A stretch of 64,000 nucleotides of DNA from Microvirga sp. TS319. Its GTDB lineage: Bacteria; Pseudomonadota; Alphaproteobacteria; Rhizobiales; Beijerinckiaceae. Under the pieces are notes generated by a model. It worked only from the letters and a program-made list of their open reading frames with translations. It made no database searches and was not told the origin of the DNA. A program made the translations under genes and the position numbers. This document shows positions 53,685 to 63,305 of the stretch, one piece after another (position 1 is the stretch's first letter; the number at the start of each line of letters is the position of its first letter). The stretch is from positions 1,666,501-1,730,500 of the forward strand of contig NZ_JBGGGT010000001.1 in assembly GCF_041276405.1 (NCBI RefSeq), in the 5' to 3' direction.

Positions 53685-56447
53685 ATCCCGCTCCATGATT
53701 TCGCGGATCCGCACGGCCAGGTCCTCGATGGCAAAGGGCTTCGTGATCATCTCCATGCCGGGCGCCAGGAAGCCCGACGCCATGGTGGCCTGCTCGGCGT
53801 AGCCGGTAATGAAAAGGACCCTGAGATCTGGCCTTACGAGCCGCGCCTGGTCGGCCAGCTGGCGCCCGTTCAGGCCCGGTAGGCCGACATCCGTAACCAG
53901 CAGGTCGATGCGTCGCTTCGATTCGAGGATCTGAAGACCGGACGGCCCGTCCACAGCCTCAAGGGCCTGGTAGCCCAGATCGGCCAGAATCTCCAGGATC
54001 AGAGCCCGGACGACAGGCTCGTCCTCCACCACCAGGACCGTCTCACCGGCCTCCGCCCGGTGCGCCTCGCTCAGGCTTGGCGCCGCAACGGCTTCCGAAA
54101 TCTCGCCCTCATGAGCCGGAAGGTAGATCGTCACGGTCGTGCCCCGGCCGACTTGGCTGGTGATCCGAACATGGCCTTCGGATTGTTTGGCGAAGCCGTA
54201 GACCATGGACAGGCCCAGACCGGTGCCCTCCCCGATCGGCTTGGTGGTGAAGAAGGGATCGAAAACCTGAGCCAGTACATCGGGCGGCATTCCGGTTCCG
54301 CTATCGGAAACGCGGATGGTCACATAGGGACCAGGCGCGATCTCCTGTGAGGTCGTCGCAGAGGCATTGTCGAGATGAATCAGGGCTGTTTCGATGATGA
54401 GATCGCCGCCTTCAGGCATGGCATCCCGGGCGTTGATCACAAGATTGAGGATCGCGCTTTCCAGCTGATTGGGATCGCACAAGGTCAAAGGCAGATCGTC
54501 CGATGTCGCAATCGTGAGCTCGATCGCCTCAGACGTGGTGCGCCGCAGGAGATCCTCCATGGACATGACGAGCCGGTTCACGTCTACGGCTTTGGGATCG
54601 AGCGGCTGGCGCCGCGCAAAGGCAAGAAGACGATGCGTCAAGGCGGCAGCCCGGTTGGCCGATGTCGTGGCAGCCTGGATGTAGCGATCGAGTCTCTCGT
54701 ATCGGCCCTGCCCCATGCGCGTCTTCAGAAGATCGAGGGAGCCGACAATACCGGTCAGGAGATTGTTGAAGTCGTGTGCAATGCCGCCAGTGAGCTGACC
54801 GACAGCCTCCATCTTCTGGCTCTGCCGGAGTTGCTCTTCCAGCTGCTTGCGCTGTGTGACATCGCGACCGACGCTGTAAAACACATCCTCAGCCGGTGCG
54901 AAGGTCCAGCTGATCCAGTGATAGGACCCGTCCTTCGCCCGGATGCGGACGTCGAAGTCCTTGAGCGGTTCGCCGCGCTGCAGAACCTGGAGCAGATGAT
55001 GGCTTGGGGTCCGATCCTCCGGGTGGATCCAGGTCTCGAACCGGGTGCCGACAACCTCGCCCTCCCCGTAGCCGAGCAGATCCGTCCAGGCAGGATTGAC
55101 GGCTTTGAGGAAACCATCGGCATCACAGACGCTGAAGAGGTCACTCGACAGGCTCCAGAGCCTGTCACGCTCGCGGGTACGCTCCTCGACCCGACTCTCC
55201 AGCCGCTCATTGAGTTCCCGCAGCCGCTCTTCCGATTGCTTCGCGGCCGTGATGTCGTAGATGACGCCGATGAAACGCAGGCCCGCTGTTTCAGTGTCGC
55301 GGACATACTCGCCCCTGCGTGCCAGCCAGCGAATCTCCGTGTTGTCGGGTCTTTGAATCCGGCACTCCGCATAGGCTGCGCCCTGGTCCTCCGCCCCTTG
55401 CTCGACCACGGCGGGATCTCCCGGTACGACGAGGGCGTTGATCGTACGAACCGGCAGATCGCTGGTGGGATGCAATCCGAGCAGACGGCAGAATTCGTCC
55501 GATACGCTTACCGTCGCGAAGCCATCCACGTATTCGAAAGTTCCGATCCCGCCGGCGCTCTGCGCGATGCGAAGGCGCTCCTCCACATGCTTCTGCTCCG
55601 TGATATCGACGACCACACCGGTGAAGCGCGCCGGCCGGTCGTCATCGCCGAAATGGCAGCGTCCCCGGGCATGAGCCCACCGGACGGAGCCATCGGGCGC
55701 CAGAAGACGATACTCCTTGGAGAAGACCTCGGCACCGTTGAGAATGCCTGCAACGGCGAGGCGGATGCGGATACGATCATCCGGATGAATGGCTTTGAAG
55801 AAGGCTTCGCCCGGCAGGCCTCTCGCGGCTTCAGCGGGATCAAGGCCATTGAGCGCTGCGAAACGCCCGTCGGCCGTGAGCCGGCGATGGGCAATGTCCC
55901 AATCCCAGGAGCCGCCAGTTCCGGCGACGGTCAATGTCTGCCGCAGCCGCTCATTCGTTTGATCGAGCTCTTTCTGGCTTGCCCGAAGCGCTGCCTGCAT
56001 CTCCTCAGCCTGATGCGCCTGCGTGACGTCGACTTGGGTCGAGAGGAAAAAGAGCGGCTTGCCGCTCTCGTCACCGACCGGCGTGATGAAAAGATGATTC
56101 CAGAACCGGGTATCATCCTTGCGCCGATTCAGGATCTCGATCGAGACGGCGCGTCCATCACTAAGGGCCTCGCGGATTTGCCGACGGGAATCCTCACTCG
56201 CTTCATGCGGCTGGAGGAAGCGACAGTTGCGGCCGACAGCCTCCTCGGCGGAATAGCCGGTTGTCCGGCAGAAGGCTTCATTCACGAACACGATGGGGTT
56301 GTCGGGCAGCCGCGGATTCGTCGCGACCACTGATAAGCCCGATCGCTGCAGCGCCAAGAAGATCGGGCCGGCCACCTGCCGCAGTTCATCCACCGCAGCT
56401 TGGACAGTCCGTTCGACCGTGTCGTATGGAAGAGTTCGGGCGTTCAT
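53682..56447 (-). CDS. LOV-PAS hybrid histidine kinase with C-terminal receiver
   Basis: 921 aa. Domain 1 (residues about 35-145) is a LOV-type PAS with VGRNCRFLQP; Cys75 in GRNCRFLQ is the residue that forms the flavin adduct in blue light. Three more PAS/PAC units follow (about 165-285, 290-405, 430-540), then HisKA with the phospho-accepting His558 in GGIAHDFNNLL, a HATPase with NLVINARDAM and GTGLGLSMVYGF, and a receiver with Asp853 in TDVGLPG. No membrane segment, so cytoplasmic. It lies 48 bp after cheC on the same strand, so it may be co-expressed with the chemotaxis genes. Its stop codon comes from a palindromic repeat. Confidence 0.88.
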   Translation of the reverse strand: MNARTLPYDTVERTVQAAVDELRQVAGPIFLALQRSGLSVVATNPRLPDNPIVFVNEAFCRTTGYSAEEAVGRNCRFLQPHEASEDSRRQIREALSDGRAVSIEILNRRKDDTRFWNHLFITPVGDESGKPLFFLSTQVDVTQAHQAEEMQAALRASQKELDQTNERLRQTLTVAGTGGSWDWDIAHRRLTADGRFAALNGLDPAEAARGLPGEAFFKAIHPDDRIRIRLAVAGILNGAEVFSKEYRLLAPDGSVRWAHARGRCHFGDDDRPARFTGVVVDITEQKHVEERLRIAQSAGGIGTFEYVDGFATVSVSDEFCRLLGLHPTSDLPVRTINALVVPGDPAVVEQGAEDQGAAYAECRIQRPDNTEIRWLARRGEYVRDTETAGLRFIGVIYDITAAKQSEERLRELNERLESRVEERTRERDRLWSLSSDLFSVCDADGFLKAVNPAWTDLLGYGEGEVVGTRFETWIHPEDRTPSHHLLQVLQRGEPLKDFDVRIRAKDGSYHWISWTFAPAEDVFYSVGRDVTQRKQLEEQLRQSQKMEAVGQLTGGIAHDFNNLLTGIVGSLDLLKTRMGQGRYERLDRYIQAATTSANRAAALTHRLLAFARRQPLDPKAVDVNRLVMSMEDLLRRTTSEAIELTIATSDDLPLTLCDPNQLESAILNLVINARDAMPEGGDLIIETALIHLDNASATTSQEIAPGPYVTIRVSDSGTGMPPDVLAQVFDPFFTTKPIGEGTGLGLSMVYGFAKQSEGHVRITSQVGRGTTVTIYLPAHEGEISEAVAAPSLSEAHRAEAGETVLVVEDEPVVRALILEILADLGYQALEAVDGPSGLQILESKRRIDLLVTDVGLPGLNGRQLADQARLVRPDLRVLFITGYAEQATMASGFLAPGMEMITKPFAIEDLAVRIREIMERD

Positions 56448-56495
56448 GCCAAGTGGGTTTTGATTGAGCTTCGCTTCTTCTCAGTCGCCATCGCT

Positions 56496-57134
56496 TCAAA
56501 CCCCGTCTCCAATCACCCGATCAATGAAGCTTGCAATGAGTTCCTTCAAGGCTGCGAGCGAGGGTAGATCCATGAGCACGGCGATATAACCCCGGATATC
56601 TTTGCTGCGCACAGAGAAGTTGATGTAGAGAAAGAGCACCAGCCCGCTGTCCAATCGCTCCTGCGTCAGCGTCAGCAACCGAGACCCGTCGCCCCGAACC
56701 ACCTCCGGCAGGGAGATGTTGAGGGAGCGCTTGAGCATGTTCGCCATGGTCGCGAGACAGCCGTTCAGGATCACATTGCCGGTCTCGGCCAGGGCCTCCT
56801 GTTCCATCTCGGCAATCTGATCGGGAGGCACGTCCGTGCCAATGATGGCGCGAACGAGATCCAGGCTGGTCGCCTGCGGAAAGATCAGCAGGGCGCGGCC
56901 GGAGAATGCGCCCTCAAACTGCTGCTGGATGGCGACGAGTTCGTCCGTTTCCCGCTGCGCGATCAAGCGGACGGCCTCCTGCGGAGCCATGATCTCGACC
57001 GACGGCACGGAGAGGAGCACTTCCTCGCCGATCATCTTGCGCAGACTCGAGGCAGCGCGACTGACCCCGATATTGACGAGTTCGGTCAGGGCGTCGCGTT
57101 CGAGCTCCGTCAGAGCTATGTCGTGGGCCATCAT
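56496..57134 (-). CDS. cheC: CheC-family phosphatase
   Basis: About 212 aa. Two CheC-type motifs with Glu-x-x-Asn are visible: LTELVNIGVSRAASSL near the N-terminus and LAETGNVILNGCLATMANM in the second half, as in double-site CheC proteins that dephosphorylate CheY-P. The start is ATG 57134 (or 57131), 1 bp after the response-regulator stop; a longer frame to 57179 would overlap that gene. It likely acts on the CheY-like protein next door. Confidence 0.85.
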   Translation of the reverse strand: MMAHDIALTELERDALTELVNIGVSRAASSLRKMIGEEVLLSVPSVEIMAPQEAVRLIAQRETDELVAIQQQFEGAFSGRALLIFPQATSLDLVRAIIGTDVPPDQIAEMEQEALAETGNVILNGCLATMANMLKRSLNISLPEVVRGDGSRLLTLTQERLDSGLVLFLYINFSVRSKDIRGYIAVLMDLPSLAALKELIASFIDRVIGDGV

Positions 57135-57135
57135 G

Positions 57136-57519
57136 TCACATGCCGCCTGACCGCAGGCGCAGGGCCGCTCCGGAAACAAATCCCCTCAGCCCGTCCTCAG
57201 TCAGAGGCTTGCTGACAAAAGTGGCATTCACCTCGCGGGCGCGGGCGATCACCTCATCCTGGATATTGGCCGTGATCACCGCAATCGGCATGGTGGGATA
57301 ACGGGAGCGGATTTCCGCCGCAAGCTCAAGCCCATCCATTTCCGGCATGTTGAAATCGATCATGGCAAGATCGATGGACCGCTCGCTCAGGATCCTCAAG
57401 GCGTCCTGAGCATTGCCGGCTTCAACCCGTTCCCACTCGGGATGCAGCGCTGCCAGAGCCTTGGCTGCCACAATTCGGGCCAGCTTGCTGTCGTCGACGA
57501 TCAGAACGGTTATTGCCAC
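57136..57519 (-). CDS. Single-domain response regulator (CheY-like)
   Basis: 127-aa receiver. Acidic pair VDDSKL near residue 9, phospho-Asp55 in MIDFNMPEMDG, conserved Thr in ITANIQ near 84 and Lys in VSKPLTED near 106. No output domain. Placed between CheA/STAS and CheC, so it is the likely output carrier of this chemosensory system. A 102-bp gap separates it from the STAS gene and could include a promoter. Confidence 0.87.
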   Translation of the reverse strand: MAITVLIVDDSKLARIVAAKALAALHPEWERVEAGNAQDALRILSERSIDLAMIDFNMPEMDGLELAAEIRSRYPTMPIAVITANIQDEVIARAREVNATFVSKPLTEDGLRGFVSGAALRLRSGGM

Positions 57520-57621
57520 TCAGGTACTCCGCCAGGGATGGGCTGCCCGGAACGACCGGCTCGGCTTAAGGTGTAAGTGCTATCAAGCTCTTTTAGAGGA
57601 TGCCGGGAGAATGACAACCGT

Positions 57622-57891
57622 TCAGCCGTGCGGCGGTGCCATGTCAATGGCGCGCGCCGTCATCAAAGCTGGGGTAACCCAGTCCCGCATGAAGGAATTC
57701 CTGCCGCTTCCTCTTAGACCTGGTCTCAAAGCCATCAGGATCTGCAGAACGGCCGCATGGAGGTGCTCGGCCTCCGTCAGGTCCACGATCCGGCTCCGAT
57801 CAGCCTGCAGGTAGCCCAACAAAGGCTCAGCGTCCTCGACTCGACACGGTCCCTCCAGAACGATGAGATCTCCATCCAAACGCACGCTCAT
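57622..57891 (-). CDS. STAS-domain protein lacking the phospho-acceptor serine
   Basis: 89 aa. The STAS pattern IVLEGPCRVEDAEPLL and RIVDLTEAEHLHAAVLQILMALRPGL is clear. Where phospho-regulated anti-sigma antagonists have D-S-S-G, this protein has H-A-A-V, so the usual serine is absent. The start overlaps the cheA stop by 4 bp. It may be a scaffold or binding partner of the CheA complex instead of a phospho-switch. Confidence 0.8.
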   Translation of the reverse strand: MSVRLDGDLIVLEGPCRVEDAEPLLGYLQADRSRIVDLTEAEHLHAAVLQILMALRPGLRGSGRNSFMRDWVTPALMTARAIDMAPPHG

Positions 57892-59879
57892 CCGATAAGC
57901 TCCGGGATATCGAGGATCATCAAGACACTGCCGTCGCCAAGGAGAGTCGTCCCCATGATGCCAGGCATGCCGGCGAGAATTCCTGTCATGGGCCGCATCA
58001 GAACGTCCATCCGCTCGGCAAACCCATCCACGGCAATTCCGACGAGCTCGTTGCCGACTGCCATCACCAAGACCTTCGTGCCCATGGAAGACTCTGCAGT
58101 GCGGGGAAGATCCAGCAGATCGGCGAGCCTGACCAGCGGGAGGGTCCGGTCGCGCCGGACGAAGGCCTCCGCCCCTCCGATCGGCAGAACGCTGGCTGTC
58201 GGCACGAAAGCCGTCTCGATGACGCTGTCGATGGGGATGCCATAAAGATCAGAGCCGACCCGGACCGCCATGACCCGCGTCATGACGATCGTCAGCGGCA
58301 GCGACAGGCGGATCGTCGTACCCCGTCCCAGCCGGCTTTGGACACCGGCTTGGCCGCCGAGCCTTTCGACGGCAGAGCGCACCGCATCCATGCCGACGCC
58401 CCGGCCCGAGAGATCGGTCACCTCGGCAGCAGTGGAAAAGCCAGGGGCGAAGATCAGCTCGGTAGCCTGCGCATCGCTCATGCGGTCGATCTCGTCCGCC
58501 GATGTAATCCCACGCTCTCGGGCCGCTCGGCGGATTGCCGCGGGATCAATGCCGCGCCCGTCATCCTCCACCTCGACCACTGCCCGGCCGCCTTCGCGAC
58601 GGGCCCGGAGCACGACCCTGGTGCTACTGGGTTTTCCGAGCTCGCGGCGTCGTTGCTCGGATTCGGCCCCGTGTCCGACAGCATTGCGCAGCACGTGGAG
58701 AAGAGGTTCGAAAAGACCTTCCACAACAGCCTTGTCCGCCTCCACATCCTCTCCTTCCATGGAGAAGTCGATGGATCTGCCCAACTGACCTGCGATGTCC
58801 CGCACAGCGCGTGGGAAACGGCGGAAGATGTCTCGCATGGGCATCATGCGAACATCCATGACGGCCCGGTGCATCTCGGCTACCAGCCGGTCGATGGCGG
58901 CCTGGCTCGCCAGAAGGCCTTGAACCAGCTCCCTTTGGTCCAATCCGTCGCCGGACCGGCTCGTGAGATGCGCAAGGGCGTTCTTGGCGACGACCATCTC
59001 GCCCACCAGATCCGCCAGACGGTCGATCCGCGCCGTGTCGACGCGCAGCGTCCGTGCGCCACCTCCCTCGCTGGCGCCTGTCACGGCGCCTGGAGGAGCC
59101 GCATCGGATTCTTCGGCAATGTTGCGTCCCGCAGTCCCGGCAATCTGCTTGAGCGTCACCTGATCCGGAACGAAGCGGAAGATCGCCTTTACGGCATCGA
59201 GTCCTGCCCTGGACAGGGCTTCGACTTTCAGATTGCAGGAGAAGGGATCGATCTGTGCCGCAGGCGGCCATGGATCGCGATTCGTGACGCGGACGGCCAC
59301 GAGGTCGGGAACCGCACGCAGAAGCGCCATCGGGTCATCGCCTGCGAAGAAACAGTCGGCGCGGGGCAGGTACCGGATCGCCACCAGGGGCACGTTTTGC
59401 GCCTGCAGCGCTGACGGATCGGCGCTTCGATCCAGCAGAGCCTCGATCCAGGCAATGTCGGCCTCTGACTTCGTAGGGATTGCCAGGCTCGGTTCCTCGT
59501 CGAGCGTCGAGCGTAGCGCCTGCGCCAAACGACCCCCCCTTTCCTCAGCGTCGGGCGGGAGCTGCCCCGTCTTTGCGATCGCGTCGACCCAGCTCTCCGA
59601 CAGAGCGAGGCACTCGAGAAGGTTGTCGATCGCGTTGCCGCCAGGGCTTCCACGGCCTGCTCGAACTGCGCCTAGAAGATCCTCGGCCGCATGCAATGCG
59701 AGACCCATGGGCGCAAAGTCGAACAGCCCAACGGATCCTTTGAGGGTGTGAACGGCCCGAAAGGCGCTCTCCAGATGCGCGGCCGTATGGGGTTCGCGTT
59801 CGAGAGCCAGAAGGTCGTCCGTGGCCTGCTGGGTCAGCTCGCGCGCCTCGACGATGAAGTGCTGGAGAAGATCATCCAT
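57888..59879 (-). CDS. cheA: Chemotaxis histidine kinase CheA
   Basis: 663 aa from ATG 59879, which has GGGAGG 7 nt upstream (the frame opens 12 codons earlier). HPt domain with His44 in AVHTLKGSVG; dimerisation helices around LVGEMVVAKNALAHL; kinase region with LLHVLRNAVGHGAE, VEDDGRGI and LSGRGVGMDAVRSAV; C-terminal CheW-like domain. The start overlaps the cheR stop by 8 bp. Central kinase of the operon, phosphorylating CheB and the CheY-like protein. Confidence 0.93.
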   Translation of the reverse strand: MDDLLQHFIVEARELTQQATDDLLALEREPHTAAHLESAFRAVHTLKGSVGLFDFAPMGLALHAAEDLLGAVRAGRGSPGGNAIDNLLECLALSESWVDAIAKTGQLPPDAEERGGRLAQALRSTLDEEPSLAIPTKSEADIAWIEALLDRSADPSALQAQNVPLVAIRYLPRADCFFAGDDPMALLRAVPDLVAVRVTNRDPWPPAAQIDPFSCNLKVEALSRAGLDAVKAIFRFVPDQVTLKQIAGTAGRNIAEESDAAPPGAVTGASEGGGARTLRVDTARIDRLADLVGEMVVAKNALAHLTSRSGDGLDQRELVQGLLASQAAIDRLVAEMHRAVMDVRMMPMRDIFRRFPRAVRDIAGQLGRSIDFSMEGEDVEADKAVVEGLFEPLLHVLRNAVGHGAESEQRRRELGKPSSTRVVLRARREGGRAVVEVEDDGRGIDPAAIRRAARERGITSADEIDRMSDAQATELIFAPGFSTAAEVTDLSGRGVGMDAVRSAVERLGGQAGVQSRLGRGTTIRLSLPLTIVMTRVMAVRVGSDLYGIPIDSVIETAFVPTASVLPIGGAEAFVRRDRTLPLVRLADLLDLPRTAESSMGTKVLVMAVGNELVGIAVDGFAERMDVLMRPMTGILAGMPGIMGTTLLGDGSVLMILDIPELIG

Positions 59880-60729
59880 CCCTATCCCTCCCCGGCCGCT
59901 GGTAGACGATCGCATCCTCGAAGCGGCGCAGATCGAATCGCTTCGAGATCCGGGTCATCGACTCGGTATGGCCGAGGCAGATGTAACCTCCCGGATGCAA
60001 GGCATCGTAGAGATTGTTGACCGTCACAAGGCGGGAGGCATCGTCGAAGTAGATCAGGACATTACGGCAGAAGACGATATCGAACCTCCCCTGCTCCGCC
60101 ACCGACGCGGCATCGACCAGATTGACCGAAGTAAATGTCACCGATTCCCGCAGATCCTGGATGAGCTGACGCTGTCCGTTACGGGCCGGCTCAAAATAGC
60201 GCTCGATCACGTCGGTCGGCAGGCGCGAGAGGGCGCGTTCTCCGTAATCGCCGACCTGAGCATCCAGCAGAGCTCGCGTGTCGATGTCCGAACCGATGAT
60301 CTCGATATGATAGGCATCGACCAGAGGCCAGTTCTCGAGCAGCCAGATGGCGATAGAATACGGCTCCTCGCCGGTGGAGCACGGCACGGACCAGATGCGC
60401 ACGAGATCACCCGGTTGTCTTGTCTGCACGATACTCGGCAGAAGCGTGCTGCTCAGGCAGAGAAGCTGATGCTCTTCGCGATAGAAATACGTTTCATTGA
60501 CGGTGAAGATGTTGATCAGGCGCTCGACCTCGCCCGCGTCGGATTCGACATGCGCGAGATAGGCCGAAAAGGTGCGCGTCCCGGTGGCGGCCATGCGGTC
60601 CGCAATGCGCCGTTCGATGTAGTAGCGCTTGCTTTCACCGAAGATCATCCCGGTGCGACGATAGAGAAACTCACAGAGGCGGCTGATCTCGTCGACCGTG
60701 AGCGCCTGAATCTTGCGGGGGCCGGTCAT
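59872..60729 (-). CDS. cheR: Chemotaxis methyltransferase CheR
   Basis: 285 aa from ATG 60729, which overlaps the cheB stop (ATGA). N-terminal helical domain, then VNETYFYREEHQL, SAM-binding SVPCSTGEEPYSIA and FCRNVLIYFD. It methylates glutamates on the MCP using S-adenosylmethionine and is paired with CheB. A longer frame to 60828 lies inside cheB and is rejected. Confidence 0.93.
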   Translation of the reverse strand: MTGPRKIQALTVDEISRLCEFLYRRTGMIFGESKRYYIERRIADRMAATGTRTFSAYLAHVESDAGEVERLINIFTVNETYFYREEHQLLCLSSTLLPSIVQTRQPGDLVRIWSVPCSTGEEPYSIAIWLLENWPLVDAYHIEIIGSDIDTRALLDAQVGDYGERALSRLPTDVIERYFEPARNGQRQLIQDLRESVTFTSVNLVDAASVAEQGRFDIVFCRNVLIYFDDASRLVTVNNLYDALHPGGYICLGHTESMTRISKRFDLRRFEDAIVYQRPGRDRDG

Positions 60730-61823
60730 GAGCGCTCCACCATGTCCATGAGCCGGTCGGCGATCTTCTCCAAGGGCGCGATCACCTGCGCGCCGCCGCG
60801 CCGAACGAGCTCGCCGGGCATGCCCCACACGACGGCGCTCTCTTCCGCTTCCGCGATGGTGCGGCCGCCCTGCGCCCGCAGGCGCGCCATGGTTTCAGCA
60901 CCGTCGCTTCCCATCCCGGTCATGAGCACGCCGATCAGGCACTCGGGCGGGAAATGCTGCTGAGCGCTGTCCACCATGCGATCGACGCTCGGATGCCAGC
61001 GGTATTCCGGCAGCGACGGCGCGGGCATCACGATCGGACCGTCTGGGCGGGCGCTGACGATGATATCCGCATCACCTTTGCCGATATAGACATGGCCGGA
61101 TGCGAGCCGCATCGGCTGAGTGGCCTCCGTGACGGTGAGAGCACAGAGCTTGTCGAGACGACGGGCCAGGGGGCCGGTGAATGAGCCGGGCATGTGCTGG
61201 GCTACCACGACCGGCCAGGGAAAACCGGCTGGCAATCGGGACAGGAGGGCATCTAGCGCCGGCGGGCCTCCCGTCGAGGTGCCGACCAGAACGAGCCCAT
61301 GAGTCGGAGCCCCCTCGATCCGCCGCTTCGATGGCGGTGCGGCAGCGTGTGCCCGCGGTGCCGCTGCGGGGGCACGGTTCAAACCGCTGCGCAGACGCAC
61401 CCGCTCGGCCAGCCGCAGGCTGCTGGGCAGGCGGGCGCGTGCCGCGGCACGCACCTTCTCGACGAGCCTGGGGGCAAGCGCCTCGATTTCCAAAGAAACC
61501 GCTCGCACGGGCTTCGCGATGAAATCGACGGCACCGAGTTCCAGAGCTTGAAGTGTCACATCGGCGCCGGCCTCTGTGAGTGACGAAACCATCACCACCG
61601 GACACGGTCGCAGCAGCATGATGCGGTCGAGACATGCGAGGCCATCCATCTCGGGCATGTAGACGTCGAGCGTGATCACGTCCGGCTCGAACGCGGCGAG
61701 CTGCTCCAGAGCCTCCAACCCGTTGCGGGCATAGGCGATCTCGAAATCGCCCTCGGCCGTGAAGATCCGGCCGAGGAGGCGTCGCATCAGAGGAGAATCA
61801 TCGACGATGAGCAGCCGGATCAC
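60726..61823 (-). CDS. cheB: Chemotaxis methylesterase/response regulator CheB
   Basis: 365 aa. Receiver with phospho-Asp53 in TLDVYMPEMDG; a linker of about 35 alanine/proline-rich residues; methylesterase domain with Ser in VGTSTGGPPAL near 180, His in VAQHMPGSFT and Asp in MGSDGAETM. It removes methyl groups from or deamidates the MCP. The start overlaps the triple-CheW stop by 4 bp. Confidence 0.93.
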   Translation of the reverse strand: MIRLLIVDDSPLMRRLLGRIFTAEGDFEIAYARNGLEALEQLAAFEPDVITLDVYMPEMDGLACLDRIMLLRPCPVVMVSSLTEAGADVTLQALELGAVDFIAKPVRAVSLEIEALAPRLVEKVRAAARARLPSSLRLAERVRLRSGLNRAPAAAPRAHAAAPPSKRRIEGAPTHGLVLVGTSTGGPPALDALLSRLPAGFPWPVVVAQHMPGSFTGPLARRLDKLCALTVTEATQPMRLASGHVYIGKGDADIIVSARPDGPIVMPAPSLPEYRWHPSVDRMVDSAQQHFPPECLIGVLMTGMGSDGAETMARLRAQGGRTIAEAEESAVVWGMPGELVRRGGAQVIAPLEKIADRLMDMVERS

Positions 61824-63301
61824 GAAGTGGCCCGCTCCGGATTGTCCTCGGTCATCGCGGCGAGCAGGTCCTTTTCAGCCCTGTCCAGCAATTCGCGTGG
61901 ATTGAGCAGAAGGATCATTCGTCCTTCGACCTCGATATTGGCGACGCGGTCGATGATCTGACTCCCGTCTGCCGCGAGATCGGGGGTCGGGCGAAGCTGG
62001 TTTTGAGGGATCTTGAGAACCTCCGACACCGTGTCGACGACGAAGCCAGCCTGCATGTGGTCGATTCTGACGACGACGATGCGTTCCCGCCGCCGCTCGT
62101 CCCGGGTCTCCAGCCTGAAGCGCCGCCTCTGATCGATCACGGGAACGACGCGGCCGCGCAAATTCATGACGCCCTCGATAAAGGCAGGCGCCTTGGGCAG
62201 GCGCGTCAGCGTGTCGGGCGGGCGTACCACCTCATCGACGGATCCAATGGGCAAGCCATATTCCTCGCCGCCGAGGCGGAACACGATGAATTGCTCGTCA
62301 TCACCCAGGCGTCCATCGGCCGTGTCCATGTCGCGATCCATGTCGTAGCGTGCCTCCGATTGCGGCATCATCCGATCAATCAGGGTCTGATCCCGGAACA
62401 GATGGTCTGTCGACAGCACCGAGACCAGACGCTGTCCACCATCGAGGCGGCAGATGCCCTGGATTTGAGCCTCCGCATTTCCGCGGGTGAGGATCGCCGG
62501 CACGGGGTCGATGATACTGGCGGGAACCCGAAGGATCTCCCTCATGCCGTCGATGGCCAATCCCACCAGACCCGCGCCGACGCGCGCCACGACCACTCGC
62601 GACCGGGCGCTGCCCTGCCCACCTGCAGGCAGGCCGAGGAGCCCGCGCAGCGATACCAGCGGCAGCAATTGCCCGCGCAGCGCCATGACTCCCAGCATGA
62701 CGCCATCCGTCCGCGGGACGATCGCGACTTCGTCGGGGAACGCCACGATCTCATGCACCGCAGTGAGCGGCAGCGCAAAATCCTGCGCGGCGACAGCGAA
62801 GCACACGAGGGCGACCTCGTCCCGCACGACGGCACTCGGCGTCTGAAGCTCAAGAGGAGCCGCACTCTGTCTGTGCTGCATGGGACGGGCGAAGTTCCCG
62901 AAATCCCTGCCCAGCAGTGCATCGAGATCGATCGGCTGCGCAGGCGGACCACCTTCGGCACCCATGTCAGTTGTGTCAGTAGATGCCGCGCCGCCCGCCT
63001 CCAGGGACACCACCTTGTCGATGACGAGACCGACCGGGGCGCCGCGATCGACAACGATGACGCGGGCGGTTGCGCAAGGGCGGCTCGCCCGTCCGAGAAG
63101 GCTGTGCAGCGCCACCACCGGCATCACTGCGCCGCGCAGGTTGGCAAGCCCCAGGAGGCTTGAGGGTCCGAGCGGCACGCGGGTGACGGCCGGAGGGCGG
63201 ATCACCTCGGCGACATCGGATGCAGGCAAGGCAAAGCGCTCGTCCCCCACCTGCACCGTCAGGAACGTCTGTGCTGCAGCCGAAGAGGCCGCCCCGGACA
63301 T
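61820..63301 (-). CDS. Triple-domain CheW scaffold protein
   Basis: 493 aa with three consecutive CheW domains: about residues 10-120 (FLTVQVGDERFALPA, LLGLANLRGAVMPVV), 165-305 (VCFAVAAQDFALPL, VMALRGQLLPLV) and 345-485 (FIVFRLGGEEYGLP, GVMNLRGRVVPVI). Typical CheW has one domain (about 150 aa). It couples the MCP to CheA and may allow larger or differently linked arrays. ATG 63301 lies 4 bp after the MCP stop; the frame upstream to 63424 is inside the MCP gene. Confidence 0.88.
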   Translation of the reverse strand: MSGAASSAAAQTFLTVQVGDERFALPASDVAEVIRPPAVTRVPLGPSSLLGLANLRGAVMPVVALHSLLGRASRPCATARVIVVDRGAPVGLVIDKVVSLEAGGAASTDTTDMGAEGGPPAQPIDLDALLGRDFGNFARPMQHRQSAAPLELQTPSAVVRDEVALVCFAVAAQDFALPLTAVHEIVAFPDEVAIVPRTDGVMLGVMALRGQLLPLVSLRGLLGLPAGGQGSARSRVVVARVGAGLVGLAIDGMREILRVPASIIDPVPAILTRGNAEAQIQGICRLDGGQRLVSVLSTDHLFRDQTLIDRMMPQSEARYDMDRDMDTADGRLGDDEQFIVFRLGGEEYGLPIGSVDEVVRPPDTLTRLPKAPAFIEGVMNLRGRVVPVIDQRRRFRLETRDERRRERIVVVRIDHMQAGFVVDTVSEVLKIPQNQLRPTPDLAADGSQIIDRVANIEVEGRMILLLNPRELLDRAEKDLLAAMTEDNPERATS

Positions 63302-63305
63302 TGTC

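Noticed and set aside
54375..56333. 652-codon open frame on the plus strand opposite the LOV kinase
   Set aside because: Shadow frame; the minus strand encodes LOV, PAS, HisKA, HATPase and receiver motifs in order.
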